Assembly: GCA_016870425.1 (NCBI GenBank)
Contig: VGBQ01000057.1
Span: forward strand, 1 to 12,344
Direction: 5' to 3'
Origin: Actinomycetota bacterium
GTDB taxonomy: Bacteria; Actinomycetota; Actinomycetes; S36-B12
Length of the DNA: 12,344 nucleotides
Below are positions 6,928 to 12,344 of this stretch, piece by piece. Within the stretch, counting starts at the first letter, position 1. Every line of letters begins with the position of its first letter. The translations under genes and the position numbers were made by a program. Below the pieces are notes generated by a model. That model made no database searches and was not told where the DNA came from. It worked only from the letters and a program-made list of their open reading frames with translations.

Positions 6928-6995
6928 GAGCATTGCCGCCGCTCGGCGTCGCGGAGTCGTCCGCCGACCGGCGGACGCTCCTGAGCATTGCCGCC
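6928..6995. repeat. 13-bp direct repeats flanking a hairpin
   Basis: GAGCATTGCCGCC occurs at 6928-6940 and identically at 6983-6995, 55 bp apart. Between them CGTCCGCC-GACC-GGCGGACG (6958-6977) is an 8-bp perfect stem with a 4-base loop. The first copy abuts the 40-bp palindrome. Together these fill most of the 178-bp convergent gap; no gene is visible in it. May be a tandem terminator or remnant of a small duplicated or inserted element. Confidence 0.6.
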
Positions 6996-7006
6996 CGTCA
7001 GGCTGG

Positions 7007-7681
7007 TTAGCGTGCTCGCCGCGCGAGGCGCTCCATGTCGATCAGCAGCACCTGTCGCTGATCGACCTCAATCCAGCCGCGCTGTGTGAAATCCGCCAGC
7101 GCCTTGTTGACCGTCTCCCGGGATGCGCCGACCAACTGCGCCAGCTCCTCCTGCGTCAGGTCGTGGTGCACCAGCACGCCGTCCGACCCGGGCTGGCCGA
7201 ATTTGTCGGCGAGCTCCAGCAGTTGCTTGGCGACTCGGCCGGGGACATCGGAGAAGACCAGGTCGGCCAGCGCCTCATTGGTGCGACGCAGGCGCTGAGC
7301 GAGCGCCTGAAGGAGCGCCTCGGCCACCTCCGGTCGGCCGGTGAGCCATGGCCGAAGATCAGCGTGACCGAGCCCGACAACCACCGTGTCCGTGACGGCC
7401 GTGGCCGTCGCCGTGCGGGGGCCGGGGTCGAAGAGCGACAACTCGCCGAAGACCTCACCGGGTCCCAGGACAGCGAGGAGGGATTCGCGCCCGTCGGGGG
7501 AGCTCTGACCGAGCTTCACCTTGCCGTCGAGGATCACGTACATCCGGTCACCGGACTCACCCTCGGAGAAGATGACGCCCCCGCGCGGCACGCGCTTTTC
7601 CGTCATCGAAGCGCGCAGCGCCACGGCAGCCTCGGCGTCGAGGGCCGAGAAGAGGGGTGCCTGCATCAGTGCGTCGTCCAC
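7007..7681 (-). CDS. crp: Crp/FNR-family global regulator (actinobacterial Crp, GlxR-like)
   Basis: cAMP-receptor-type transcription factor of 224 residues, the same length as M. tuberculosis Rv3676 and with motifs at the same residue numbers. The N-terminal cyclic-nucleotide domain has the binding cassette FGELSLFDPGPRTA (78-91; E80, R89, T90 contact cAMP in the homologue) and hinge residues T134/N135. The C-terminal winged helix has DLTQEELAQLVGASRETVNK (174-193) with recognition-helix residues S187, R188 and E189. I chose the GTG at 7681 over ATGs up to 7720 because it gives the exact family length, begins VDDAL like relatives, and has a -10-like CAGACT six bases upstream; there is no Shine-Dalgarno. 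It is divergent from nth, as in many actinobacteria. Targets and in-vivo ligand are inferred from the family. Confidence 0.95.
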   Translation of the reverse strand: MDDALMQAPLFSALDAEAAVALRASMTEKRVPRGGVIFSEGESGDRMYVILDGKVKLGQSSPDGRESLLAVLGPGEVFGELSLFDPGPRTATATAVTDTVVVGLGHADLRPWLTGRPEVAEALLQALAQRLRRTNEALADLVFSDVPGRVAKQLLELADKFGQPGSDGVLVHHDLTQEELAQLVGASRETVNKALADFTQRGWIEVDQRQVLLIDMERLARRAR

Positions 7682-7687
7682 GTACCC

Positions 7688-7712
7688 AGTCTGGCGCATC
7701 CACGGCGCCAGA
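7688..7712 (-). promoter_or_regulatory. Candidate crp -10 overlapped by an inverted repeat
   Basis: CAGACT on the minus strand (7688-7693) ends six bases before the GTG start, matching the spacing of the other leaderless starts here, with C in place of the first T. It is overlapped by TCTGGCGC-N7-GCGCCAGA (7690-7712), an 8-bp-arm inverted repeat that could be an operator. It does not resemble the TGTGA-N6-TCACA Crp/GlxR consensus. Confidence 0.4.
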
Positions 7713-7769
7713 GCCCGCACAGGTGCGCGGCGCGGCCGCTCAGTTCACCCTGGGGACATTCGTCCGACG

Positions 7770-7775
7770 TACCCT
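7770..7775 (+). promoter_or_regulatory. Leaderless -10 element for nth
   Basis: TACCCT fits TANNNT and ends exactly six bases before the GTG start at 7782. No Shine-Dalgarno is visible between them and no clear -35 is present. Third clear example of this layout in the window. Confidence 0.6.
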
Positions 7776-7781
7776 GGCCGG

Positions 7782-8441
7782 GTGCCCGACGCAGCCCGCC
7801 AGGCCCGCCGCGTGGGCGGAGTCCTTGCCGAGGCCTATCCCGATGCCGATACCGAGCTCCACTTCACGACTCCCCTCGAACTCCTCATCGCCACGGTCCT
7901 GTCGGCCCAGAGCACCGATCAGCGGGTCAACGCCGTCACTCCCGCGCTCTTTGCCCGCTACCCCGATGCCGCCGCGTACGCCGCCGCCGACCGCGGCGAA
8001 CTCGAGTCGCTGATCGAGACCGTGGGTCTGTATCGCACCAAGGCTGAGAGCATCCAGGGCCTGGCGCAGGCGCTGTGCGACCGACACGGCGGACAGGTGC
8101 CCGAGACCCTGGCCGAGCTGGTCGCGCTCCCGGGTGTCGGGCGCAAGACCGCCAATGTCGTCCTCGGCAATGCCTTCGGGGTCCCCGGCATCACGGTCGA
8201 TACGCACGTGGGCCGACTCGCCCGACGCCTCGGCTGGACCACTCAGACGGTTCCGGAGAAGGTCGAGGCCGATCTCATGGGGCTCTTCCCCGAGTCGGAG
8301 TGGACCGACCTCTCGCATCGGCTGATCCTCCACGGTCGGCGTGTCTGCCACGCGCGCAAGCCCGCGTGCGCGTCCTGCCCGCTCTCGACCCTGTGCCCCT
8401 CATCGACTGTCACCGCCGCTGCCAGCAGGGCAGGCACATGA
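7782..8441 (+). CDS. nth: Endonuclease III (DNA glycosylase/AP lyase)
   Basis: Bifunctional base-excision repair enzyme that removes oxidised pyrimidines and nicks the abasic site. The 219-residue protein has LIATVLSAQSTDQRVN (35-50), the helix-hairpin-helix LPGVGRKTANVVLG (116-129) with catalytic lysine K122, catalytic aspartate D140 in VDTHVGRLARRLG, and the C-terminal [4Fe-4S] cluster ligands C189, C196, C199 and C205 (C-X6-C-X2-C-X5-C). The GTG start is chosen because it gives the family length and follows TACCCT-N6; the frame is open upstream but that stretch is antisense to crp and looks non-coding. The stop overlaps the next ATG by four bases. In M. tuberculosis a thioredoxin-like gene sits between nth and the Nudix gene; it is absent here. 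Confidence 0.97.
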   Translation: MPDAARQARRVGGVLAEAYPDADTELHFTTPLELLIATVLSAQSTDQRVNAVTPALFARYPDAAAYAAADRGELESLIETVGLYRTKAESIQGLAQALCDRHGGQVPETLAELVALPGVGRKTANVVLGNAFGVPGITVDTHVGRLARRLGWTTQTVPEKVEADLMGLFPESEWTDLSHRLILHGRRVCHARKPACASCPLSTLCPSSTVTAAASRAGT

Positions 8442-9148
8442 CCGGGCGAGACCCTGCGCGGGGTGTAGCGCTGCCCGTTAGTGACCTGCCCGGATGGCTG
8501 CGCCCCCTCGCGGATGCTGTCGGCGACGTGCAGGGGTCGGACCTCACCCGATTCCTGCCCCCGCCGTCCGGTGGCCGCCCCTCGGCGGTGCTCATGCTCC
8601 TGGGCGAGAGCGCTCACGGCCCCGACCTCCTGCTCATCGAGCGTGCCCACGACATGCGCGCCCACGCCGGCCAACCCGCGTTCCCCGGTGGGGCACTCGA
8701 GCCCGGCGATGCCGGGCCCGTCGAGGCTGCGGTGCGCGAAGCGCACGAGGAGACCGGTCTGGACCCCTCCGGGGTCGTGCCCTTCGCGCTACTGCCTGAC
8801 GTATGGGTTCCGGTGAGCGACTTCGTCGTCACTCCGGTGCTGGCCTGGTGGCGCTCGCCGTCACCTGTGCGCGCTGCCGATCCCACGGAGGTTGCCAGCG
8901 TCCACCGCGTGCTGATCGAGGAACTCGCCGACCCCTCACGACGCATGCGTGTGCGCCATCCATCCGGCTATGTGGGCCTGGGGTTCGAGGTCGCGGGACT
9001 GCTCGTCTGGGGCTTCACGGCCGGCCTGATCAGCGGAATGCTCGATCTCGCCGGCTGGGCCCGCCCATGGGATCCCGAGCGCATCGTGGAACTCGCGGGA
9101 GAATCCGGCGTACAGGACGACATGGCCGATGACATGGACCGGCATTGA
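8438..9148 (+). CDS. Nudix hydrolase, CoA pyrophosphatase-like (NudL/CoAse group)
   Basis: Predicted to split CoA or related nucleotides into phosphopantetheine and 3',5'-ADP. The 236-residue protein has the extended CoAse motif LLLIERAHDMRAHAGQPAFP (64-83), in which LLxxR...HxGQxxFPGG is diagnostic, followed by GGALEPGD (84-91) and REAHEETGL (100-108) completing the Nudix box. The N-terminus (about 1-40) is a spacer typical of the family and the C-terminus has a predicted hydrophobic helix (GLGFEVAGLLVWGFTAGLI, 185 onward). ATGA overlaps the nth stop; the stop overlaps the marP TTG (TTGA). Relatives in the nth-nudix-marP cluster are widespread in actinobacteria. Substrate is inferred from motif and has not been shown here; other nucleotide pyrophosphates are possible. 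Confidence 0.92.
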   Translation: MTGRDPARGVALPVSDLPGWLRPLADAVGDVQGSDLTRFLPPPSGGRPSAVLMLLGESAHGPDLLLIERAHDMRAHAGQPAFPGGALEPGDAGPVEAAVREAHEETGLDPSGVVPFALLPDVWVPVSDFVVTPVLAWWRSPSPVRAADPTEVASVHRVLIEELADPSRRMRVRHPSGYVGLGFEVAGLLVWGFTAGLISGMLDLAGWARPWDPERIVELAGESGVQDDMADDMDRH

Positions 9149-10326
9149 ACATCGTCGACGCCATCGTCCTGGCGTCCATCGTCGTCTTCGCATGGACCGG
9201 CTGGCGACAGGGGTTCGTCGCCGGTCTGCTCTCCTTCGGTGGTTTCCTCATCGCCGCACTCGCGGCCGCGCTGCTGCTCCCGCGGGTCCTTGAGGGCATG
9301 GAACTCCCCGGAGCCCTCGGTGCTCTGATGCTCGCCACCGGCATCCTGCTCGCTGCCCTGGTGGGTCAGACCGTCGCTTCGGTGCTCGGGCGCAAGCTCC
9401 GCTCCGCGATGACATCCCGCGGCGTACAGGTCGTCGACAGCGCAGCCGGAGCGGTGCTCAATGTTGCGGCTCTGGCGGTCGTCCTATGGATCATCGCCAC
9501 AGCAGTGGGGCTTGTCCCGACCCTGAGTGTGGCGCGCGAGGTGCGCTCGTCGCTCATGCTGCGCACACTGGACGCCGCAGTGCCCGACCGAGCTCGTGAC
9601 CTGTTCTCGGGATTGCGCAATGCGGTCGATGCCTCGGGTTTGCCCCGGGTCTTCTCGGGGCTGGGTCAGTACGCCGGCCCGCAGGTCCCCGCACCCAATG
9701 AGCGATTGCTGCGCGACCCCGCAGTGCGGGCCGCATGGCCCTCGCTGGTCAAGGTCACATCCCTGGCCTGCGATGCGGTCGTCACGGGCTCCGGATTCGC
9801 CTACGCACCCGATCGGATCCTGACGAATGCCCATGTGGTGGCCGGGTCGCAGTCGCCGAGCGTGAGGATCCCCGGCGACCCGGAGAGTTACGCCGCCTCC
9901 GTGGTGGTGATTGACCAGCGGTTGGACCTCGCGGTCCTGCGTGTCGATGGCCTGCCTGCGCCCGCGTTGATCTTTGCGAACCGGCCCGCGCGGACCGGGG
10001 ACGGCGCGGTGGTCGCCGGCTTCCCCGGAGGCGGTGACCTGCAGGCCGGAGCCGCGCGTATCCGTGACCGCATCGATGCGCGTGGTGAGGACATCTACGG
10101 CCGCTCCGGCGTCGTGCGGGACGTCTACTCCTTCCGCGGCACCGTCGTGCCGGGCAATTCGGGAGGCCCCTTGCTCTCGCCGAGTGGACGCGTCTACGGC
10201 GTGGTCTTCGCGGCGGGACTCGGTGAGGAGGAGACGGGCTACGCCATCACCGCGGAGCAGGCCGCCCCAATCGCGGATCGAGGGGTGCAGGCCCTTGAAC
10301 CGGTCGACACCGGGGCCTGCCGCTAG
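9145..10326 (+). CDS. marP: Membrane-anchored periplasmic serine protease, MarP-like
   Basis: Trypsin-fold protease tethered by four N-terminal helices (about 4-20, 24-46, 57-80, 103-125; CvpA-like domain) with its protease domain outside the membrane. The 393-residue protein has the catalytic triad H230 (TNAHVV), D261 (QRLDLAVL) and S339 (GNSGGP), close to M. tuberculosis MarP numbering (H235, D264, S343; 397 aa). C209 and C392 match the structural disulfide reported for MarP, and C392 is the penultimate residue. MarP supports acid and oxidative stress survival in M. tuberculosis by processing cell-wall hydrolase. Start is TTG, overlapping the Nudix stop by four bases; no Shine-Dalgarno, so expression is probably coupled. 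Its stop shares CTAG with the opposing gene. Family and catalytic capacity are secure; physiology is inferred. Confidence 0.95.
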   Translation: MNIVDAIVLASIVVFAWTGWRQGFVAGLLSFGGFLIAALAAALLLPRVLEGMELPGALGALMLATGILLAALVGQTVASVLGRKLRSAMTSRGVQVVDSAAGAVLNVAALAVVLWIIATAVGLVPTLSVAREVRSSLMLRTLDAAVPDRARDLFSGLRNAVDASGLPRVFSGLGQYAGPQVPAPNERLLRDPAVRAAWPSLVKVTSLACDAVVTGSGFAYAPDRILTNAHVVAGSQSPSVRIPGDPESYAASVVVIDQRLDLAVLRVDGLPAPALIFANRPARTGDGAVVAGFPGGGDLQAGAARIRDRIDARGEDIYGRSGVVRDVYSFRGTVVPGNSGGPLLSPSGRVYGVVFAAGLGEEETGYAITAEQAAPIADRGVQALEPVDTGACR

Positions 10327-10775
10327 CCCTGTTCCTCACCGCGAGTGGTCGGTTGTCGGAACGACACGCCGAGCGAATCCTCCGACAAGTGGCCACTCGC
10401 GGGGGCCGTGGTGAGTGCGGCGATCAACTGACGGGTCGCGTCGTCGAGTGGTCCGGCGTACTCCGCAATGCTGGCCAGGCCCCGCGTCCGCAGCCGGTCG
10501 GCGCCGATCGGATTGCCGCGCGCCTCATGGGTCGCCCCCGCTGCCGCTTGCGCGAGGCCCCTCCACAGCGATCGCTCCTCAGGCGGACAGCAGCGCCATC
10601 GCATCTCGAGGACCTCGTGCGCGTGAAAAGGCAGACCCTCGTCGAGGTAGTGACCTGACTCGGCCACTGCGTCGGTCGCGCTCACGCTCTCGCGCTGCAC
10701 GACGCCGGGGAAGCCGGTCGCATCCCAGGGCAGGGGGCGCCCCAGTCGGTCGCGCGGGCGCTCGCCTCCGCTCAC
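10323..10775 (-). CDS. DUF309-domain protein
   Basis: A 150-residue protein with the DUF309 signature: RDRLGRPLPWDATGF (8-22), then HAHEVLEMRW (51-60) with the conserved H-EV-E-W set, and RGLAQAAAGATHEARGN (72-88) followed by a helix LRTRGLASIAEYAG. The fold is expected to be all-helical; no biochemical function is established for the family. A CC pair (62-63) sits after the motif in place of the usual basic residue. I prefer the GTG at 10775, which overlaps the hydrolase stop by four bases (GTGA), over a GTG at 10802 that would add nine residues overlapping that gene. Last gene of the minus-strand operon; its stop shares the palindrome CTAG with marP on the other strand. Confidence 0.85.
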   Translation of the reverse strand: MSGGERPRDRLGRPLPWDATGFPGVVQRESVSATDAVAESGHYLDEGLPFHAHEVLEMRWRCCPPEERSLWRGLAQAAAGATHEARGNPIGADRLRTRGLASIAEYAGPLDDATRQLIAALTTAPASGHLSEDSLGVSFRQPTTRGEEQG

Positions 10776-11695
10776 GGCGTGGCGCGGAGCCCGGCCAGCC
10801 ACGGCAGGACGATGGCGTCGAAGCGCTCGGGTGCCTCCTCGTGTGGGAAATGCCCGACGCCATCGACGACCCGGAAGTCGTAGGGGCCCTGCACCCAGTC
10901 ACCGGACCCCTCGGCGCTGCGCAGCAACACGGAGGGGTCGTGTTCACCGTGCAGGTGCAGGACCGGCACGTCGATCGACTCCTTCATGCGGCGGGCATAT
11001 CTCACGCCATCGGTGCGCACGAGTGACCGCAGTGCCCAGCGGTGGTACTCCACGGCACAGTGAGCTGTTGGCCACAGTGAGAACGCCGAGCGATAGGCCA
11101 GGGATGTCGCATCGGTGGGCCAGTCGGCGGTGGCCGACCACGATCGCAGCAGTGTGTCGACGCGCCGGCAGTCGTGTGCCATGAGCGAGCGCTCGGGCAG
11201 GAAGGGCCATTGGAAACCGACGGCATAGAGCGCCTGCCGACGTTGGATCGCATCGCGCACGATGGCCGCCCGGAATCGGCGGGGGTGGGGCATCGACACG
11301 GGCACGATGGCTTCGATGACATCGGGGTCGAGGACGGCCATGCTCCAGGCGATGAGCCCGCCCCAGCCGTGGCCGATCACCGTCGCCGAAGGCTCCCCGA
11401 GGCTGCGGATGACGCCCGCGACGTCGCGCGAGAGGGTGCTGGGGTCATAGCCGTGGGGAGTGTGGTCGGAGCCGCCGTAGCCCCGCAGGTCCATGGCCAC
11501 CACGCGGTAGCCGGCGTCGGCGAAGGTGCGCAGTTGATGCCGCCACGACCACCACAGGGTCGGGAAGCCGTGAAGGAGTACGACGAGGGGGCCCTCACCG
11601 GCCTCGACGATATGGAAGCGCGCTCCGTTGGCCGAGACGTCGCGGTGAGCCCAGGGCCCGGGCTCGCGGATGACGTCGTCGGGATCGAGGAGCAC
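10772..11695 (-). CDS. Alpha/beta-hydrolase, epoxide hydrolase-like, with glycine in place of the nucleophile
   Basis: Cytosolic alpha/beta-fold protein of 307 residues. The oxyanion-hole motif HGFP (42-45) and LRGYGGSD (70-77) resemble epoxide hydrolases and haloalkane dehalogenases. The nucleophile elbow reads GHGWGG (108-113), where epoxide hydrolases have GHDWGG: position 110 is Gly (codon GGC at 11366-11368) instead of Asp. The charge-relay acid D253 (HGEHDP) and histidine H282 (GHFPHE) are retained, as is a cap region (about 140-230) rich in Trp and Tyr. A single GAC-to-GGC change would explain the difference. It corresponds by position to ephE (Rv3670) of M. tuberculosis. GTG start six bases after the upstream stop, no clear ribosome binding site. 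Catalysis is doubtful; a binding or altered enzymatic role is possible. Confidence 0.88.
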   Translation of the reverse strand: MLLDPDDVIREPGPWAHRDVSANGARFHIVEAGEGPLVVLLHGFPTLWWSWRHQLRTFADAGYRVVAMDLRGYGGSDHTPHGYDPSTLSRDVAGVIRSLGEPSATVIGHGWGGLIAWSMAVLDPDVIEAIVPVSMPHPRRFRAAIVRDAIQRRQALYAVGFQWPFLPERSLMAHDCRRVDTLLRSWSATADWPTDATSLAYRSAFSLWPTAHCAVEYHRWALRSLVRTDGVRYARRMKESIDVPVLHLHGEHDPSVLLRSAEGSGDWVQGPYDFRVVDGVGHFPHEEAPERFDAIVLPWLAGLRATP

Positions 11696-11701
11696 TCTGC
11701 G

Positions 11702-12145
11702 TCAGCGCTCGGGCAGGGCGCGTGATTGCGTGAGCGGGTCGGATGACTGCTCCACCGCCGACTGCAGCGTCGCCTTGGTCTGCTCGATCTGGGCGATGGT
11801 GCGATCGGGACCCTTGATCTTGGCGGCTTCCTTCTTGCCGAGGAGTCCGAGGATCGCGGCGGCGATGAAGAGCAGGAGCGTGACGATGCCGAATCCGGCC
11901 CAGACGGGCAGGCCCAGGGCGACAAGCACGTAGGCGAGGGTTACGAGGAGGAAGATCCCGCCGATGGCGGCCATCGACAGCGCGCCGACGACGAAGATCC
12001 CGGTCTTGCCCGCTGCGCGTCCTGTCTGCTGAAGCTCGAGCTTGGCGAGGGCGATCTGGGCTTTGATCAGGCGCTGGAGGTCGGCGACGGCTGCGGCGAC
12101 GAGCGCCTTGATCGAGGCCTCCCCGGGGGGAGTCGAGTCGGGCAT
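11702..12145 (-). CDS. Small two-helix membrane protein, phage-holin-3_6/DUF1469 type
   Basis: A 147-residue membrane protein of unknown role. Residues 10-45 form an amphipathic helix, SIKALVAAAVADLQRLIKAQ (11-30), with the LIKAQIALAKLEL pattern (26-38) shared by this family. Two transmembrane segments follow (about 50-77 and 80-103), then a basic patch KKEAAK (104-109) and a polar C-terminal helix. Despite the holin name it is a chromosomal actinobacterial family seen beside marP/ephE/nhaA genes and there is no endolysin nearby. The start is well supported: AAGGAG (12157-12152 on the minus strand) is six bases before the ATG. It lies 34 bp downstream of the antiporter gene and six bp before the hydrolase, so the four genes form one operon. 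Confidence 0.88.
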   Translation of the reverse strand: MPDSTPPGEASIKALVAAAVADLQRLIKAQIALAKLELQQTGRAAGKTGIFVVGALSMAAIGGIFLLVTLAYVLVALGLPVWAGFGIVTLLLFIAAAILGLLGKKEAAKIKGPDRTIAQIEQTKATLQSAVEQSSDPLTQSRALPER

Positions 12146-12178
12146 GGCGGTCTCCTTCGCTGTGGCCTCGCAGGAAGG

Positions 12179-12344
12179 CTAGTGGGTCCCCGGGGGCGGC
12201 ACGTCGGCTTCCCCTTCGGGCGCCCTCTGATAGACGTCGGGGATCCCGTCGCCGTCCACATCTGCCTCCTCGATAGCGGCCTCGCGGCGGTAGTGACGGT
12301 TGCGGGCCAGCAGCAAGACGGAGGCGAGGAGGGCGGAGATCACG
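12179..12344 (-). CDS. C-terminus of a membrane protein, probably the NhaA Na+/H+ antiporter (partial)
   Basis: Only the last 54 residues are visible; the gene continues past the right edge. It begins with a hydrophobic helix end VISALLASVLLLARNRHYRR and continues with an acidic tail containing DVDGDGIPDVYQR, then an acidic/proline tail ending PPPGTH. The helix plus basic exit (RNRHYRR) resembles the last transmembrane helix of actinobacterial NhaA, and the DxDGDGxPD tail is a C-terminal extension I associate with that group. The DxDxDG loop resembles EF-hand/dockerin-type Ca2+ loops, so divalent-cation binding is possible. With so little sequence another multi-pass protein cannot be excluded. 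Frame is certain (stop TAG at 12181-12179), identity moderate. Confidence 0.5.
   Translation of the reverse strand, partial: VISALLASVLLLARNRHYRREAAIEEADVDGDGIPDVYQRAPEGEADVPPPGTH

Noticed and set aside
7682..7720. Upstream ATG starts for crp adding up to 13 residues
   Set aside because: The GTG at 7681 gives exactly 224 residues with motif numbering identical to M. tuberculosis Crp and fits the -10/N6 layout; the extension overlaps the promoter.
7716..7727. CGCAC-AG-GTGCG palindrome in the crp-nth gap
   Set aside because: Short, very GC-rich and unlike the TGTGA-N6-TCACA Crp consensus; likely by chance in such composition.
7521..7781. N-terminal extension of nth by 87 codons
   Set aside because: The stretch is antisense to the start of crp, lacks nth homology and contains the divergent promoter region.
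6821..8047. Long plus-strand open frame of 408 codons across the crp region
   Set aside because: It is antisense to crp, whose protein matches the family over its full length. The plus-strand translation is rich in Arg, Pro and His, crosses the palindrome and has no recognisable domain. It is the open antisense frame expected in high-GC coding DNA.
10776..10802. Earlier GTG start for the DUF309 gene
   Set aside because: It would overlap the hydrolase gene by 31 bases; the GTG at 10775 makes the usual 4-base GTGA overlap and keeps the entire domain.
11702..12145. Holin-like gene as a sign of prophage
   Set aside because: No endolysin, integrase, capsid or tail genes are near, it sits within a conserved chromosomal operon with a ribosome binding site, and this protein family is common in actinobacterial chromosomes.

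Overview
This is high-GC, densely packed bacterial DNA that reads as a chromosomal core locus of an actinobacterium (Actinomycetota). The evidence is a WhiB-family Fe-S regulator, a MarP-type membrane serine protease, a Crp of exactly the actinobacterial length and motif spacing, and a gene order I recognise from the Mycobacterium tuberculosis Rv3669-Rv3682 region: ponA2, whiB4, two ArsA/Get3-like ATPases, DUF4177, RidA-like, MBL hydrolase, crp, nth, Nudix, marP, epoxide-hydrolase-like, small membrane protein. The genus cannot be fixed from the sequence. I see no mobile element, phage, CRISPR array, rRNA or tRNA, and no gene-free stretch longer than about 230 bp.

Layout. 1-1740 (-): N-terminal 580 residues of a class A penicillin-binding protein that runs off the left edge. 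1741-1967: divergent promoter region with an AT-rich island. 1968-2276 (+): WhiB-like protein. 2358-4477 (-): two overlapping ArsA/Get3-like ATPase genes. 4478-4533: a 56-bp divergent promoter in which both genes look leaderless. 4534-6828 (+): four tightly coupled genes (DUF4177, RidA-like, NUDT19-type Nudix, MBL-fold hydrolase). 6829-7006: convergent intergenic region with a 40-bp near-perfect palindrome, a second hairpin and a 13-bp direct repeat. 7007-7681 (-): Crp/FNR regulator. 7682-7781: second divergent promoter, again apparently leaderless. 7782-10326 (+): nth, CoA-pyrophosphatase-like Nudix and marP, coupled by 4-bp overlaps. 10323-12344 (-): an operon read right to left: C-terminus of a probable NhaA antiporter, a small two-helix membrane protein (holin-3_6/DUF1469 type), an alpha/beta hydrolase lacking its nucleophile, and a DUF309 protein.

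How the genes fit together. The theme is envelope and stress homeostasis: peptidoglycan synthesis (PBP), redox sensing (WhiB), a periplasmic protease that in M. tuberculosis supports acid resistance (MarP), a probable Na+/H+ antiporter, base-excision repair (Nth), nucleotide/CoA and reactive-metabolite clean-up (two Nudix, RidA, MBL), a Get3-like pair that may handle hydrophobic clients, and a global cAMP-type regulator. This is mainly a conserved housekeeping neighbourhood and I do not see a wholly new system. The best second-look items are the matched leaderless promoter architecture, the asymmetric ArsA/Get3-like pair, the nucleophile-less hydrolase, the palindrome/repeat cluster between the MBL gene and crp, and the shared CTAG stop codons of marP and the DUF309 gene.
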